From Gemmatimonadota bacterium (lineage in GTDB: Bacteria; Gemmatimonadota; Gemmatimonadetes; Longimicrobiales; Gaopeijiaceae), in assembly GCA_016873995.1 (NCBI GenBank), contig VGVR01000028.1, positions 1 to 43,342 of the forward strand: DNA of 43,342 nucleotides, given 5' to 3'. Below are positions 17,323 through 26,243 of this stretch, in pieces (position 1 is the first letter of the stretch; each line of letters opens with the position of its first letter). Made by a program: the position numbers and the translations under genes. The notes under the pieces were generated by a model, which searched no databases, had not been told where the DNA came from, and was given only the letters and a program-made list of their open reading frames with translations.

Positions 17323-18453
17323 CTAGAACGCGTCTGCCGGATAGCCACTACCGGGATGCCAGGCGAGCCACTCGTTCAGGCCCGCGTCCTCGACGGCGCG
17401 GATCTGATCGTCGATCTGCGCCTTCCCGTAGGGGACGCCACCCTGGGTGAACGCCTAGATCCACGGACGGATGGTGGCGACGGCGCCGCTCGTGCGCGCG
17501 AGCCGCACGACGGCGCTGTCCATGGATGCACGCACGAGCGCGTACGGCGCGGCGTTGGGGTCGGATAGACCGAAGCTCCCCGCGGCGTAGAGCGCCGGAT
17601 AGACCATCGGCAGCAGCACGTCACTGACGCGCACGAGTTGTTAGAAGTTCTGCCCGATACCGGTGTCTCCGGAGGCGGTCACGACGCGGCCGAAGACGTC
17701 GACGGTGATCGGCGCGGATGCTGACGCCAACGCCACCCTGGAGCCCGCGACGAATTCGGCGATGGCGTCGCCCGCCGCCCGCCCGGCCTGCGCGGGAAAC
17801 ACCATGGTGGCCCGCACGGAGTCCGTCACGTCGGGGAAGCGCACATAGTCCCACTGGATCTCGGCGAACCCGGCGGCCAGCGCCTCACGCGCGAGGTCTA
17901 CGTTGTACGCCCACACGTTCGGGTTGTACGGATCCACCCACGACCTGTTCGTCTCGGGGTCGAGCCAGACACCGCCTGCCACGGTTCGGATGGCCCATTG
18001 CGGTCGCGCGTCGGCGAGCACCGGATCGCGGAAGCAGACGATGCGGGCAATCGGATAGACCCCATGGTCCCGCAGTGCCCGGAGCACCTGGCGAAGGTCG
18101 GGAATGAACGAGCGCGCAGCGCCAATCTGGCCGACGAGTGGCACTGTGCTCGCATAGCTGACCTCGCCGAACTCCTTCACGTCGATGACGAACGTGTTCA
18201 CGGACGAGCGGTCGGCGAGGTCGAGCAGGCTGTCGAGCCGCACCGCGGAGCCCGCCGCGTGCGCGTTCACATAGATGCCTCGGACGCTCGCGGGCCGGGG
18301 CACCGGCGTGACCCTGTCGTCGGTGGCGGGTCCCGTCGGGCCGTCGCATCCGGCCACGATGAGCACCAGAGCCGTGGACCATGCAGACACCGACAGGACG
18401 GACCCGCACCTCCGAAGCGCGGCGGCCCGCATGAGAGTGAGTGGATTCGTCAC
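17323..18453 (-). pseudogene. DUF4015 glycoside-hydrolase-like lipoprotein with two in-frame stops
   Basis: From GTG 18453 (GAGG upstream) the protein has a lipoprotein signal (lipobox VAGC), then the DUF4015 putative glycosyl-hydrolase pattern: RGIYVNAHAAG, TFVIDVKEFGEV, YPIARIVCFRDPVLA, WVDPYNPNVWAYNV, EIQWDYVRFPD, VDVFG. The frame stops at TAA 17643-17641, yet family text continues in the same frame: SDVLLPMVYPALYAAGSFGL, then RPWI, a second stop TAG 17457-17455, then AFTQGGVPYG and GLNEWLAWHPGSGYP, ending at TAG 17325-17323. The first stop falls where the family usually has Glu, the second where it has Gln (WLQ-F-T), each one substitution away. No frameshift is seen. The intact part may still be translated as a 270-residue truncated protein lacking the C-terminal third of the barrel. 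Confidence 0.85.
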
Positions 18454-18746
18454 AGGGCCTCAATGCATTGTCGGGAGATCGCCTGTCAAGCAATGCGCGC
18501 GCAGCCTCGTCCGCCCCGGCGAGAGAGCACGGGGGCGAGACGTAGGCGGGGGCCCACGGCCGCGCTAGGTTCCTACCCCCCCCTTTCGATCGGAGGCACG
18601 CGTGCCCGTCTTGGTCGAAGGAGCTCCTAGGTGGACCGTCAGCGACGTGCGTCGACTGCCTTGAAGGTCGGGCGCATGCACGAGTCCGCCCCCACCGCTC
18701 TCACCCGCATCCGCGCGCACCACACTCCACCGCGACCCGCCCATCC

Positions 18747-20012
18747 ATGAGCATTCCGTTCAGCACTTTTGCGTCGTCCATCCGTGTCGAGACCGCCTTC
18801 TCGGTGCTGGCGGTCGCCAAGCTACTCAAGAGCGAGGGAAAGGACGTCGTCGAGCTCGAGATCGGGGACAGCCCCTTCTCGACGCCCGCTGTCGCCGTCG
18901 ACGCGGCCGCGCGAGCGATCCGCGAAGGGCAGACGCGTTACGGACCCTCCCTCGGGATGCCCGAGTACCGCGCGGCCGCAGCCCGGTACGTGAATAGGGA
19001 GTATGGACTGAACGTGGCCGCGGAGAACGTCATCGCCGGCCAAGGCGCGAAGATCTTCGAGCAGCTCTTCTGCGAAGCGTTCCTGAACCCGGGCGACGGC
19101 GTGCTCGTCTTCAGCCCGCACTTCCCCACGTATCCGCCGAACATCGAGCGCCGCGGCGCGCGCGTCGTGCTCTCCCGTCTCGAGGCGGCGCGCGAGTTCC
19201 GGCCCGACCCGGCTGAGGTCCGGCGCTTCATCGACAGGGACCCGAGCCCGCGTGCGATCTTCCTGAACAGCCCACACAACCCGACCGGAGGCGTGGCGAC
19301 GCTCGACGATTTCCGTGCCATCGCGGACGCCGTGCGCGACACCGAAGTGGTGATCCTGAGCGACGAGCCCTACGACCGCATGGTCTGGAAGGGCCGCCAC
19401 CACTCGCCGCTCGAGGTGCCCGGGATGATGGAGCGCACCGTGGCGGCGTACACGTTCTCGAAGTCGTTCAGCATGAGCGGGTGGCGCCTCGGCTTCGCGG
19501 TCTCCGACGCGCGCATCATCGACATGATGGGGAAGCTGACCAACACCACGCTCTCCTGCGTGCCACCGTTCGTGCAGATGGCGGGGATCGCCGCGCTCGA
19601 CAACGCAAGCGACGAGCGCGACCGCACCATGCAGGAATTCAAACGCAAGGTCGAGCTCCTCGTCACGGCACTGGGACGCCTGGACGGCATCACCTGCGCC
19701 ATGCCCGTCGGAAGCTTCTACGTCTTTCCGTCCGTGGCCGGAGTGTGCAACCGCCTCGGCATCACCTCGCACGGTCTCGCCATGTACCTGCTCGAGGGCG
19801 CCGACGAGAAGCGCGGCGTCGCGTGCCTGGGTGGGGAGTGCTTCGGCGACGCGGGCGCGGGGTTCCTGCGCCTCAGCTGCGCCGAGCCTGACGAGCGGCT
19901 GACCCAGGCCGTCGACTTCATCGCGGACGCGGTGACGCGCGGCGACCGCGTGAAAAAGTATCTCGCCGCACACCCGGAGTACCGCCTCGCGGCAGGGTAC
20001 CCGGCGAGCTAG
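18747..20012 (+). CDS. Class I/II pyridoxal-phosphate aminotransferase
   Basis: 421 residues of fold-type I. Key motifs: substrate region [12 protein letters not shown], cofactor-binding QGAKI in place of [33 protein letters not shown], the PLP Lys in [16 protein letters not shown], and FLRLSCA with the carboxylate-binding Arg. It resembles AspC/aromatic-type aminotransferases; the amino acid cannot be specified. The ATG has no Shine-Dalgarno sequence, so a leaderless or weakly translated message is possible. The 293 bp upstream, shared with the divergent DUF4015 gene, show no gene. Its stop codon sits in a CTAG that also gives the stop of the convergent toxin gene. Confidence 0.92.
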   Translation: MSIPFSTFASSIRVETAFSVLAVAKLLKSEGKDVVELEIGDSPFSTPAVAVDAAARAIREGQTRYGPSLGMPEYRAAAARYVNREYGLNVAAENVIAGQGAKIFEQLFCEAFLNPGDGVLVFSPHFPTYPPNIERRGARVVLSRLEAAREFRPDPAEVRRFIDRDPSPRAIFLNSPHNPTGGVATLDDFRAIADAVRDTEVVILSDEPYDRMVWKGRHHSPLEVPGMMERTVAAYTFSKSFSMSGWRLGFAVSDARIIDMMGKLTNTTLSCVPPFVQMAGIAALDNASDERDRTMQEFKRKVELLVTALGRLDGITCAMPVGSFYVFPSVAGVCNRLGITSHGLAMYLLEGADEKRGVACLGGECFGDAGAGFLRLSCAEPDERLTQAVDFIADAVTRGDRVKKYLAAHPEYRLAAGYPAS

Positions 20013-20401
20013 ACCCGCTGGAGACCCGGCACCGCGTCGAATCCGCTGTCGAAACTCAGGATGCGCGTCACGTCGTGGTGCTCCATCACGGCGACGTGGA
20101 TCGCGTCGAGCGCAGACAGGGAGCGGCGCTCGAGGACCAGGCCTTTCGCCCTCTCGACGTTCTCCAGCTCGATCGGGTAGACGTCGTCGACGATGGCGAG
20201 TACCACGTCGAACGCCGGCTGGATCGCGTCACGGCGCTCGATCGCACCGTAGCGATGGAGGATCTCCTGGAGCACCCCGACGTCCGTGATGAGTCGCTCC
20301 CGAGCCTGCAGGGCGGCTTCCAACTTGCGCTTCGCTACCAGCTTGTTGGGGTGTTCGGCACCGACGAGGTACATCGGGACGTTCGCGTCGACGAAGATCA
20401 C
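20009..20401 (-). CDS. PIN-domain ribonuclease toxin (VapC-like)
   Basis: 130 residues. PIN-domain acidic residues appear in order: [10 protein letters not shown] (first Asp), LQEILHRY (Glu), [12 protein letters not shown] (Asp) and ILSFDSGFD (Asp), as expected for a Mg-dependent RNase toxin. GTG 20401 overlaps the antitoxin stop (GTGA), so it is translated by coupling. The frame is open upstream to 20563, but that part lies inside the antitoxin gene. The target RNA is unknown; VapC toxins usually cut tRNA or rRNA. Confidence 0.9.
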   Translation of the reverse strand: MIFVDANVPMYLVGAEHPNKLVAKRKLEAALQARERLITDVGVLQEILHRYGAIERRDAIQPAFDVVLAIVDDVYPIELENVERAKGLVLERRSLSALDAIHVAVMEHHDVTRILSFDSGFDAVPGLQRV

Positions 20402-20652
20402 TCGCTGCCTGCGCGGTAGCCGCGCTCGATCTCGGCGTTCATCTGGTCGATGTCCGCCGTGGGGTACGCGTGCAGGGCCGCCTCGCGCACGGCCATCAGC
20501 TTCCCTTCGACAGGCGCCGTCGAAACGCCCCGGCGAGCATCCCGAAGCACTTGCCGCACCCACTCCGAGACGGTCATGCGTCGCTGTGCAGCCACCCCGC
20601 GGATTTCCTCGAACTCGTCCTCATCGAGGAGGACCTGGAGCCGTTGACTCAT
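20398..20652 (-). CDS. Ribbon-helix-helix antitoxin of the VapBC-type pair
   Basis: 84 residues: [41 protein letters not shown] is a ribbon-helix-helix DNA-binding fold, followed by a charged C-terminal tail ([19 protein letters not shown]) that would bind and block the toxin. It precedes the PIN toxin with a 4-bp overlap. The frame is open to 20730, but ATG 20652 gives the standard RHH start. Antitoxins of this type normally repress their own promoter, which would lie in the 75 bp before the divergent ArsR operator. Confidence 0.85.
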   Translation of the reverse strand: MSQRLQVLLDEDEFEEIRGVAAQRRMTVSEWVRQVLRDARRGVSTAPVEGKLMAVREAALHAYPTADIDQMNAEIERGYRAGSE

Positions 20653-20727
20653 GGATATGAGTGTGATCGGCTCATAGGTGCGAGTCAACCATCTCGTCCC
20701 GCTCACCCCTTGCGGCCAGTGCGACAA

Positions 20728-20749
20728 CATGTAAGTATTTTATTACATG
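20728..20749. promoter_or_regulatory. Palindromic operator and promoter across the ArsR start codon
   Basis: Perfect inverted repeat CATGTAA (20728-20734), 8-nt AT-rich spacer GTATTTTA, TTACATG (20743-20749). The right arm contains the ArsR start codon (20747-20749). A TATTTT box at 20736-20741 ends 5 bp before the ATG, suggesting a leaderless transcript. ArsR-family proteins typically bind imperfect AT-rich dyads in their own promoter, so this is a likely autoregulatory operator. Confidence 0.65.
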
Positions 20750-21157
20750 AATGCCGTAGCGGACATGTCGCCCGTCTTCGATGCCCTCGGGAACGCCACG
20801 CGTAGGCGCATCCTCGACCTGATCAAGTCCGCGCCGGGATGCACGGTGGGGGAGCTGGCGTCTCACTTCGACACCACGCGCATCGCCGTCATGCATCACC
20901 TGCGTCAGCTGGAGGAGTGCGACTTGGTGATGTCGCGTAAGGTGGGGCGCACCCGGCGACTCTATCACAACCCGGTGCCGATCCAGCTCATCTACGACCG
21001 CTGGACGACGGAGTACAGCAGCTTCTGGGCGAGCAGGATGGCGGACGTGAAGTACGCGGTGGAGCACGATCAACCAAGGAGCGAACGACATGGCGGACAC
21101 GGTGCGGCTGGTGTCGAAGATCCTCATCCAGGGTCGAATCGAGGACGTGTGGCGTGA
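20747..21157 (+). CDS. ArsR-family winged-helix regulator
   Basis: 136 residues. MNAVADMSPVFDALGNATRRRILDLIKSAPG is the classic ArsR N-terminus; CTVGELASHFDTTRIAVMHHLRQLEECDLVMSRKVGRTRRLYHNP is the helix-turn-helix and wing. No metal-binding CVC motif is visible. The subgroup paired with SRPBCC/AHSA1 genes (as here) usually lacks metal sensing. The last 23 codons overlap the start of the next gene by 68 bp and read as low-information Gly/Arg/His text, so the functional protein may end near VEHDQ. Confidence 0.9.
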   Translation: MNAVADMSPVFDALGNATRRRILDLIKSAPGCTVGELASHFDTTRIAVMHHLRQLEECDLVMSRKVGRTRRLYHNPVPIQLIYDRWTTEYSSFWASRMADVKYAVEHDQPRSERHGGHGAAGVEDPHPGSNRGRVA

Positions 21158-21623
21158 GATCACCAAGACGGACGAGCCTCAGCTCGCCTTCTTCGGCGCA
21201 CAGATGTACCGCCTGAGCCTCGGTCCTGGCTCGCCGGTGCAGATGCGCACGGCGGACGGCAAGTACACGTCGGTGGTCGGCGAAATCCTCGAGGCATCCC
21301 CGCCCCACCGCTTCTCGCACACGATGAAATTCACCCAGTACTACGATCCCTACTGCAAGGTCACGTACGAGCTGAAGGAAGTGTCGGGGGGCGTGGAGTT
21401 CACGTTGATATCCGAGGATGTGCCCGCCGCCACCAAGACCGAGAAGTCGATGCGTCAGGGAGGCGACCTCATCGTGAAGACGCTCAAGCAGGTGGTCGAG
21501 AGGGGAAAGCCGTCGCTCGGCACGCGGGCCATCTATGCGATGTTCGGCGTCCTCGGTCCGCTCATGACGCCCGCGAAGTGCGGAGCCGACCGGTGGCCGC
21601 TGGAGGCGCGCCGAGGAGCCTGA
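21090..21623 (+). CDS. SRPBCC (AHSA1-like) protein
   Basis: 177 residues of the START/Bet v 1-like fold: VRLVSKILIQGRIEDVWREITKTDEPQLAFF opens the domain, followed by GEILEASPPHRFSHTMKF, VTYELKEVSGGVEFTLI and a long C-terminal helix QGGDLIVKTLKQVVERGK. These proteins bind hydrophobic ligands or act as AHSA1-like factors; the ligand here is unknown. ATG 21090 has AAGGAG about 14 bp upstream, inside the ArsR gene. The pair ArsR plus AHSA1 is a common operon in many phyla and is usually autoregulated. The tail after TRAIYAMFGVLGPLM is likely variable. Confidence 0.85.
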   Translation: MADTVRLVSKILIQGRIEDVWREITKTDEPQLAFFGAQMYRLSLGPGSPVQMRTADGKYTSVVGEILEASPPHRFSHTMKFTQYYDPYCKVTYELKEVSGGVEFTLISEDVPAATKTEKSMRQGGDLIVKTLKQVVERGKPSLGTRAIYAMFGVLGPLMTPAKCGADRWPLEARRGA

Positions 21624-21691
21624 AGAGCCTCGAAACCGGGACCCGTTTCGCCGCGTAGGGGCCGGCGTCGAACCCGACCTCACGAGGGACC

Positions 21692-24001
21692 ATGACGGGA
21701 TTTCTGGGGGAACTTCGCTACGCCGGTCGGATGCTGCTCAAGCACCCGGCGGTCTCGGGCCTGGCCGTCGTGGCCATGGGCCTCGGCATCGGCCTGCCGG
21801 CGATCATGTTCAGCATCGTCTACGGCGGGCTGGTTCGCCCACTCCCCTTCGCCAACGGTGACCGACTGCTCGCGGTGGGGTGGGTGGACACCTCAGTCGA
21901 CAGCGAGGTGCAAAGCGTATCCGCGCACGACTACTACGACTGGCAGGCCACCCAACGCTCCTTCGAGCACCTGGCCGGCAACTACGAGGGGACGGTCAAC
22001 GTGCGCTGGACGGACCAGCCCGAGCGGTTCGACGGCGCGTTCGTGACCTCGAACTTCTTCGCGGCGCTCGGGGTGCAGCCCGCGTTGGGGCGGACCTTCC
22101 GCGACGACGAGGACGACTTCGGCTCGGCCGCCACCGTAATTCTCTCGCACGACACCTGGAGCGACCGCTTCGGGAGGAGCCCGGACGTCCTCGGTCAGGT
22201 GGTGACGGTGAACGGCGAGCCCGCCGAGATCGTCGGGGTCATGCCCCAAGGGTTCCACTTCCCCAACCGAGAGCAAATCTGGGTGCCGCTCCGGCGCGAC
22301 CTGCTCGGCACGCCGCGCGGCCCCGGCGTCGCTCTGAGCGTGTTCGGCCCGTTGCTTGGAGGCGTTACCCGAGACGCAGCCTCAGTCGAGCTGGCCGGCA
22401 TCATGTCCAGGCTCGCACAGGAGTACCCGGAGACCAACGAGCGGCTGCTTACGCCGGCGATCCTGCCGATCCAGGAGCGGTTCGTGGGCCCGGAAGGGAA
22501 GGCCCTCCTCTACAGCATGCTCGCTACCGTCTCACTCGTGCTCCTCATCGCGTGCTTCAACGTGGCCAACCTGCTGCTGGCCCGCGCGGCCGTCCGCACC
22601 CGCGAGGTCGGGATCCGTACGGCGATGGGCGCGAGCCGTGGGCGCGTAGTCCGCCAGATGCTGCTCGAGGCGCTGGCCATCGCCGCGGTGGCCACCCTGC
22701 TCGGTACCGGCGTGGCTTGGCTGGGCGTCGAGTACTTCTCGCGCGCGATGGCGCCTACGAACCCACCGACCTGAATGACCTTCCAGCTCGACGGCCCCAT
22801 CCTCGGCTTCATCGCGGCCGCCACGGTCGTTGCCGCACTGGTCGCGGGTGGCATCCCCGCGCTGAAGGCCTCGGGTGCAGAAGTGAACTCCGTTCTCAAG
22901 GACGAGTCGCGCGGTTCGTCGAGCCTCCGGATCGGACGCCTGAGCCGCATCCTCGTGATCGGGCAGATCGCCATGTCGCTCGGTCTTCTCGTATCCGCAG
23001 GCCTCATGACCAAGAGCATCTCCAGGCTGAAGAACTACGACTATCAGTTCGAGACCGACGCCGTCTTCACCGCACGCGTCGGCCTCTTCGCGGCGGATTT
23101 CCCAGACACGCTCTCGCGGCGCGCATTCTACCGCGACGTCGAGCTGCGGCTGCGCGAGATCCCCGAGGCCCGCGCCGCCGCGCTCGGCACGGTGCTACCG
23201 GGGCTGGGCTCCGGGGGTGGATACGTCGCCGTCGAAGGTGAGACGTACGCGGACGATCGCAGCTTCCCCACGGCCCGGTCCGGCGTGGTCGGGCCGGGAT
23301 ACTTCGCTGCGGTCGGCGTCCAAGTCCTACGCGGGCGTGACTTGGAGATCCAAGACGACGACGCCGGGACTCCCGTCTCCATCGTGAACCAGAGCTTCGC
23401 CGAGCGCCACTTCCCGGGCGGCAGCGCGCTCGGCGGCAGATTCCGCGCGAGGGCGACTCGAGCAGCTCGGAGCCGTGGCGCACGATCGTGGGCGTGGTGC
23501 CGGACCTCCACATGCGCGGCATGAACGACCCCGACCCGGACGAGTCCGGGTACTACGTCCCGATCTCCCAGAGCGACGCGCAGTTCATGAGCATCCTCGC
23601 CATCGGACCCGCCGAGCCGATGTTGCTGGCGGCAGCGGTGCGGTCCGCGGTGGCCTCGGTCCACCCGGACACCCCCTCTACTTCGTGCAGACGCTGCAGT
23701 CGCGCATCGACGAAGAGACGTGGGTGTTCAGCATCTTCGGGACGCTGTTCCTCGCGTTCGGTGGCATCGCGCTCTTCCTCGCCGCAATCGGGCTGTATGG
23801 CGTGATGGCCTTCACGGTTGCGCGCCGCACACCCGAAGTGGGCATCCGCCTCGCGCTCATCCTCTTCGAGGTGAGCCCCTACGATCCCGTCGTGTTCGGC
23901 GGCATCGCGCTCGCGTTGGCGGCCACTGGTGCCCTTGCGACGCTGTTCCGGCGCGGCGCGCGAGCAGATCGGACCCGGCGCACGCGCTGCGTTACGACTG
24001 A
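21692..24001 (+). pseudogene. Decayed ADOP/MacB-like FtsX permease
   Basis: Remnant of a large macrolide-exporter-type permease with duplicated FtsX domain (ADOP). First part, 21692-22774: ELRYAGRMLLKHPAVSGLAVVAMGLGIG, the periplasmic MacB core (…SAHDYYDWQATQRSFEHLA…), and the FtsX helices with NVANLLLARAAVRTREVGIRTAMGASR. TGA 22772-22774 then falls where family text has Trp; the same frame resumes directly with MTFQLDGPILGF. A 1-nt loss near 23444-23452 shifts the frame (…GDSSSSEPWRTIVGVVPDLHMRG), another in the C-run 23672-23676 shifts again (LYFVQTLQSRIDEETWVFSIFG), and a third at 23948-23949 restores the family end PARRASRSDPAHALRYD. About 35 residues of the last FtsX domain are also missing near 23859 (GIRLAL joins ILFEVSPYDP). 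The gene cannot make a working transporter. Confidence 0.88.
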
Positions 24002-24014
24002 GCTGCCCGGCAGC

Positions 24015-24152
24015 CTAGAGGAAGAGGTCGACGATCAGGATTACCATATAGCCTGCGATCGCGACCAGCGTGACGACTACGACGATCTTGTTCGCGAGCG
24101 AGATCTCGTCGAGCCACGAGCCCTTCGGCCCCTCCTCACGCTGTTCGCTCAC
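24015..24152 (-). CDS. Small single-span membrane protein (45 aa)
   Basis: GTG 24152 opens a 45-residue frame: a charged N-terminus (SEQREEGPKGSWLDE), then one hydrophobic helix IVVVVTLVAIAGYMVILIV and a short tail DLFL. It starts 17 bp after the stop of the exported protein encoded upstream on the same strand, so it is probably in the same operon. No recognisable family; such small proteins often help a membrane complex. It is too short for standard gene callers and may be missed. Confidence 0.5.
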   Translation of the reverse strand: MSEQREEGPKGSWLDEISLANKIVVVVTLVAIAGYMVILIVDLFL

Positions 24153-24169
24153 TGCCGGCGCGGCGCGCC

Positions 24170-24847
24170 TCAGGCCTGCGGTCGGCCGGCGTTGATCAGG
24201 ACTTCCGCGACGGTGATGTCCACCGTGCCACCGGCGACCTGCAGCGTCGTCTTGAACGGAACCCAGAGGCTCTCGATCGGCAGGTAGCTCTGCAGGTCGA
24301 TCTGGATGGTGATCTCCGCTGGAACGGCAGCGGTCGCGACGTCGCCGACGAGCACGACCCGGCGCGGCACCATGAGTGTCGTGTCCACATAGAGCCGGAG
24401 AGACTTCAGCGTGAACTCGGCGTCGCTCGCCCCGCTCGGAGCGACGATGCCGAGCGCGCTCGCGTCGTCGACCCCCAGCACATGCACCGAAAAGTTGCCG
24501 ATTTGCTCCGTTCCAGCATAACGCGCGTGCTCGATCAGCTGCGGGCCATACAGGAAGACGTCCCCGAGGCCGTAGTCTGCCCCAGCGAGGCTCAGGCTGA
24601 AGCCCGACCTGTCGGACAACTTCAGGCGAAACACGGGATGCCCTTCGTACAGCTCTCGCTCGAAGTAGCTGAAGGTCTCGGCACCCATGACCAACTGCGT
24701 CAGGGTGTAGTCGTCGACTCCGGTCGCCTGTCGTTCGGCGGCGGCGTACATGCCCTCGACCACTTCGGCGACCGACTGCGCGCGCACCGCCCCCGCGCGG
24801 GCCAGCACAAAGAGGAAGGCGAGCAGAATGGACTTCGCGCGACGCAT
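24170..24847 (-). CDS. Exported protein of unknown function (LolA-like fold possible)
   Basis: 225 residues from ATG 24847 (AGGAGAAG upstream), with a Sec signal MRRAKSILLAFLFVLARAGAVRAQ. The mature part opens with VAEVVEGMYAAAERQATGVDDYTLTQ and later has LRLYVDTTLMVPRRVVLVGD and IDLQSYLPIESLWVPFKT. Alternating strands and the VDTTL-x-VPRRV text recall LolA/RseB-like periplasmic lipid-binding folds, but I cannot assign it firmly. It is followed by a 45-residue membrane protein gene. The frame extends ten codons upstream, without support. Confidence 0.7.
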   Translation of the reverse strand: MRRAKSILLAFLFVLARAGAVRAQSVAEVVEGMYAAAERQATGVDDYTLTQLVMGAETFSYFERELYEGHPVFRLKLSDRSGFSLSLAGADYGLGDVFLYGPQLIEHARYAGTEQIGNFSVHVLGVDDASALGIVAPSGASDAEFTLKSLRLYVDTTLMVPRRVVLVGDVATAAVPAEITIQIDLQSYLPIESLWVPFKTTLQVAGGTVDITVAEVLINAGRPQA

Positions 24848-24923
24848 GAGCTTCTCCTGAGGACCGGCAGCGGCCAATAGGATGACAGGCCGCGCTGGGA
24901 CCGAGCAAGTGACGCGTCATGGC

Positions 24924-25048
24924 GTACTCGGCCGCACCTGGATCGACGGCGAGTCGGGTCGCTTCAAGACGGACGTCGGCGGCACCTACACGATGCAAGG
25001 GACGAGATCGACACGGTGGCGACGCTCACCCTAGTCATCGAGCTGCAA
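24924..25048 (+). other. Possible relic of a coding sequence
   Basis: Between two genes the plus strand reads RTWIDGESGRFKTDVGGTYTMQG from 24924 and, after a shift of one base at a GGG run (about 24999-25002), DEIDTVATLTLVIELQ. If one G were restored the two parts would form one beta-rich sentence typical of a secreted protein's C-terminus. There is no start codon with a ribosome site and no recognised family. It may be a decayed gene fragment or chance. Confidence 0.25.
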
Positions 25049-25093
25049 AAGCCGCCTCGCCGGGGCCCGCACAGGCCCCTGGCCCCCGGTGGT

Positions 25094-25552
25094 TCAGTAC
25101 GCCGAGCCGAACGACCCGGCCAGCAGCTCTTCGCCCAGATGGGCCTCGACGATCTCGCGCACGATCTTGCCGAGCCCTTCGAGGTCTGTCGGCTTCAAGT
25201 AGAACGCGGAAGCGCCGAGCGCCATCGATTTGGTCTCCGCTCCCGGATCCGGCGAGCCCGTGAGCACGACCACCGGCATCTTCTCGGCGCCGTACTTCTC
25301 CTTGATCCAGCGGAGCACCTCGAAGCCGTCGATCTCCGGCATGATGAGATCGAGGATGATGAGCGACGGCAGCGGGTGCGAGCGGCGGTCCTGGAAAGGG
25401 GGCGTGCCCGCGAGATAGGCGATACCCTCGCGGCCGTCGCCGGCCACACGGACACCGAGCCCCGGGAGCGCCCTCCGTGCCGCCACTCGAACGAGGATCG
25501 CGTGCTCGCGTGCGTCCTCGATGACCAACAGGGTTGGGTCTGGCATCAGCAC
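25094..25552 (-). CDS. Single-domain response regulator (Rcp1-like), close relative of the one at 7070
   Basis: 152 residues. Receiver motifs: VIEDA (acidic pair), LIILDLIMPEIDG (phospho-Asp), VVVLTGSPDP (Thr) and FYLKP (Lys). It shares long identical stretches with the protein at 7070-7570 (DPTLLVIEDA, VAARR, RVAGDGREGIAYL, PPFQDR, VVVLTGSPDP, MALGA), so the two are paralogues. It has no DNA-binding or enzymatic output domain. GTG 25552 or ATG 25546 may be the start; GGGGGAA lies just upstream. No histidine kinase gene is nearby, so its partner is unknown. Confidence 0.9.
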   Translation of the reverse strand: MLMPDPTLLVIEDAREHAILVRVAARRALPGLGVRVAGDGREGIAYLAGTPPFQDRRSHPLPSLIILDLIMPEIDGFEVLRWIKEKYGAEKMPVVVLTGSPDPGAETKSMALGASAFYLKPTDLEGLGKIVREIVEAHLGEELLAGSFGSAY

Positions 25553-25745
25553 AAGGGTTCCCCCGCACGAAGGACACGCTCGTCGTGTACTCCTAGGGGG
25601 TTTGCGTATGATGCGCGGTCAGGGGGTCGGGTTCGAGCATTCCGTTTCCGCGGATGTCCCCTGGGGACAAGGTGTTCGGCCGCCCTAGCGGCCCACTCGG
25701 CGACGCACTCTATTGCGCCAGGACCTCATTCCACGGAGGTGTCGC

Positions 25746-26243
25746 ATGGCGAAGAAGGCCGCAAAGAAGAAGCTGGCCAAGAGGAAGAAGGCGGCCCGGG
25801 CGAGCGCCAAGAAGCGGGTGGCGACCGCCGGGCGGAAGCTCAAGGCGGCTGCGAAGAAGGGGTTGGCCGGCGCCAAGAAGGCAGCCAAGAAGCTGGTGAA
25901 GCGGGCCAAGAAGGCGGCACCGAAGAAAGCTGCGCCAAAGAAGAGGGCGTCGCCGAAAAAGGCCGCGCCGACGAAGAAGGCCGCGCCGATGAAGCCAGTC
26001 GCGAAGCCGACCCCTTCGGCACCGGTTCCCGCGCCCCCAGCGCCTCGGCCGATGCCGACACCTGCCCTTCGACCCGCGATGCCCGCCCCGGCACCTCCAC
26101 GCCCGGTGCCCGCGCCGCCCCCTCCACCGCCGGCCATGCCGACACCCAGACCGGTCACACCACCACCGGCGGCTCCGCCTCGGCCTGCTGCGCCGCCCTC
26201 GCCGTGGCCAAGGCCGACTCCGCCGCCGAGGGACGACACCTAG
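25746..26243 (+). CDS. Histone-H1-like Lys/Ala/Pro-rich DNA-binding protein
   Basis: 165 residues from ATG 25746, with a perfect GGAGGT about 6 bp upstream. The first half (about 1-90) consists of Lys/Ala repeats such as AKKAAKKKLAKRKKAA and KKAAPKKAAPKK, as in bacterial H1-like proteins and the tails of histone H1; the second half (about 91-165) is Pro/Ala-rich. The basic half should bind DNA without sequence preference; the proline tail is probably a disordered spacer. A long open frame on the plus strand spanning this gene is a by-product of the composition. Confidence 0.85.
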   Translation: MAKKAAKKKLAKRKKAARASAKKRVATAGRKLKAAAKKGLAGAKKAAKKLVKRAKKAAPKKAAPKKRASPKKAAPTKKAAPMKPVAKPTPSAPVPAPPAPRPMPTPALRPAMPAPAPPRPVPAPPPPPPAMPTPRPVTPPPAAPPRPAAPPSPWPRPTPPPRDDT

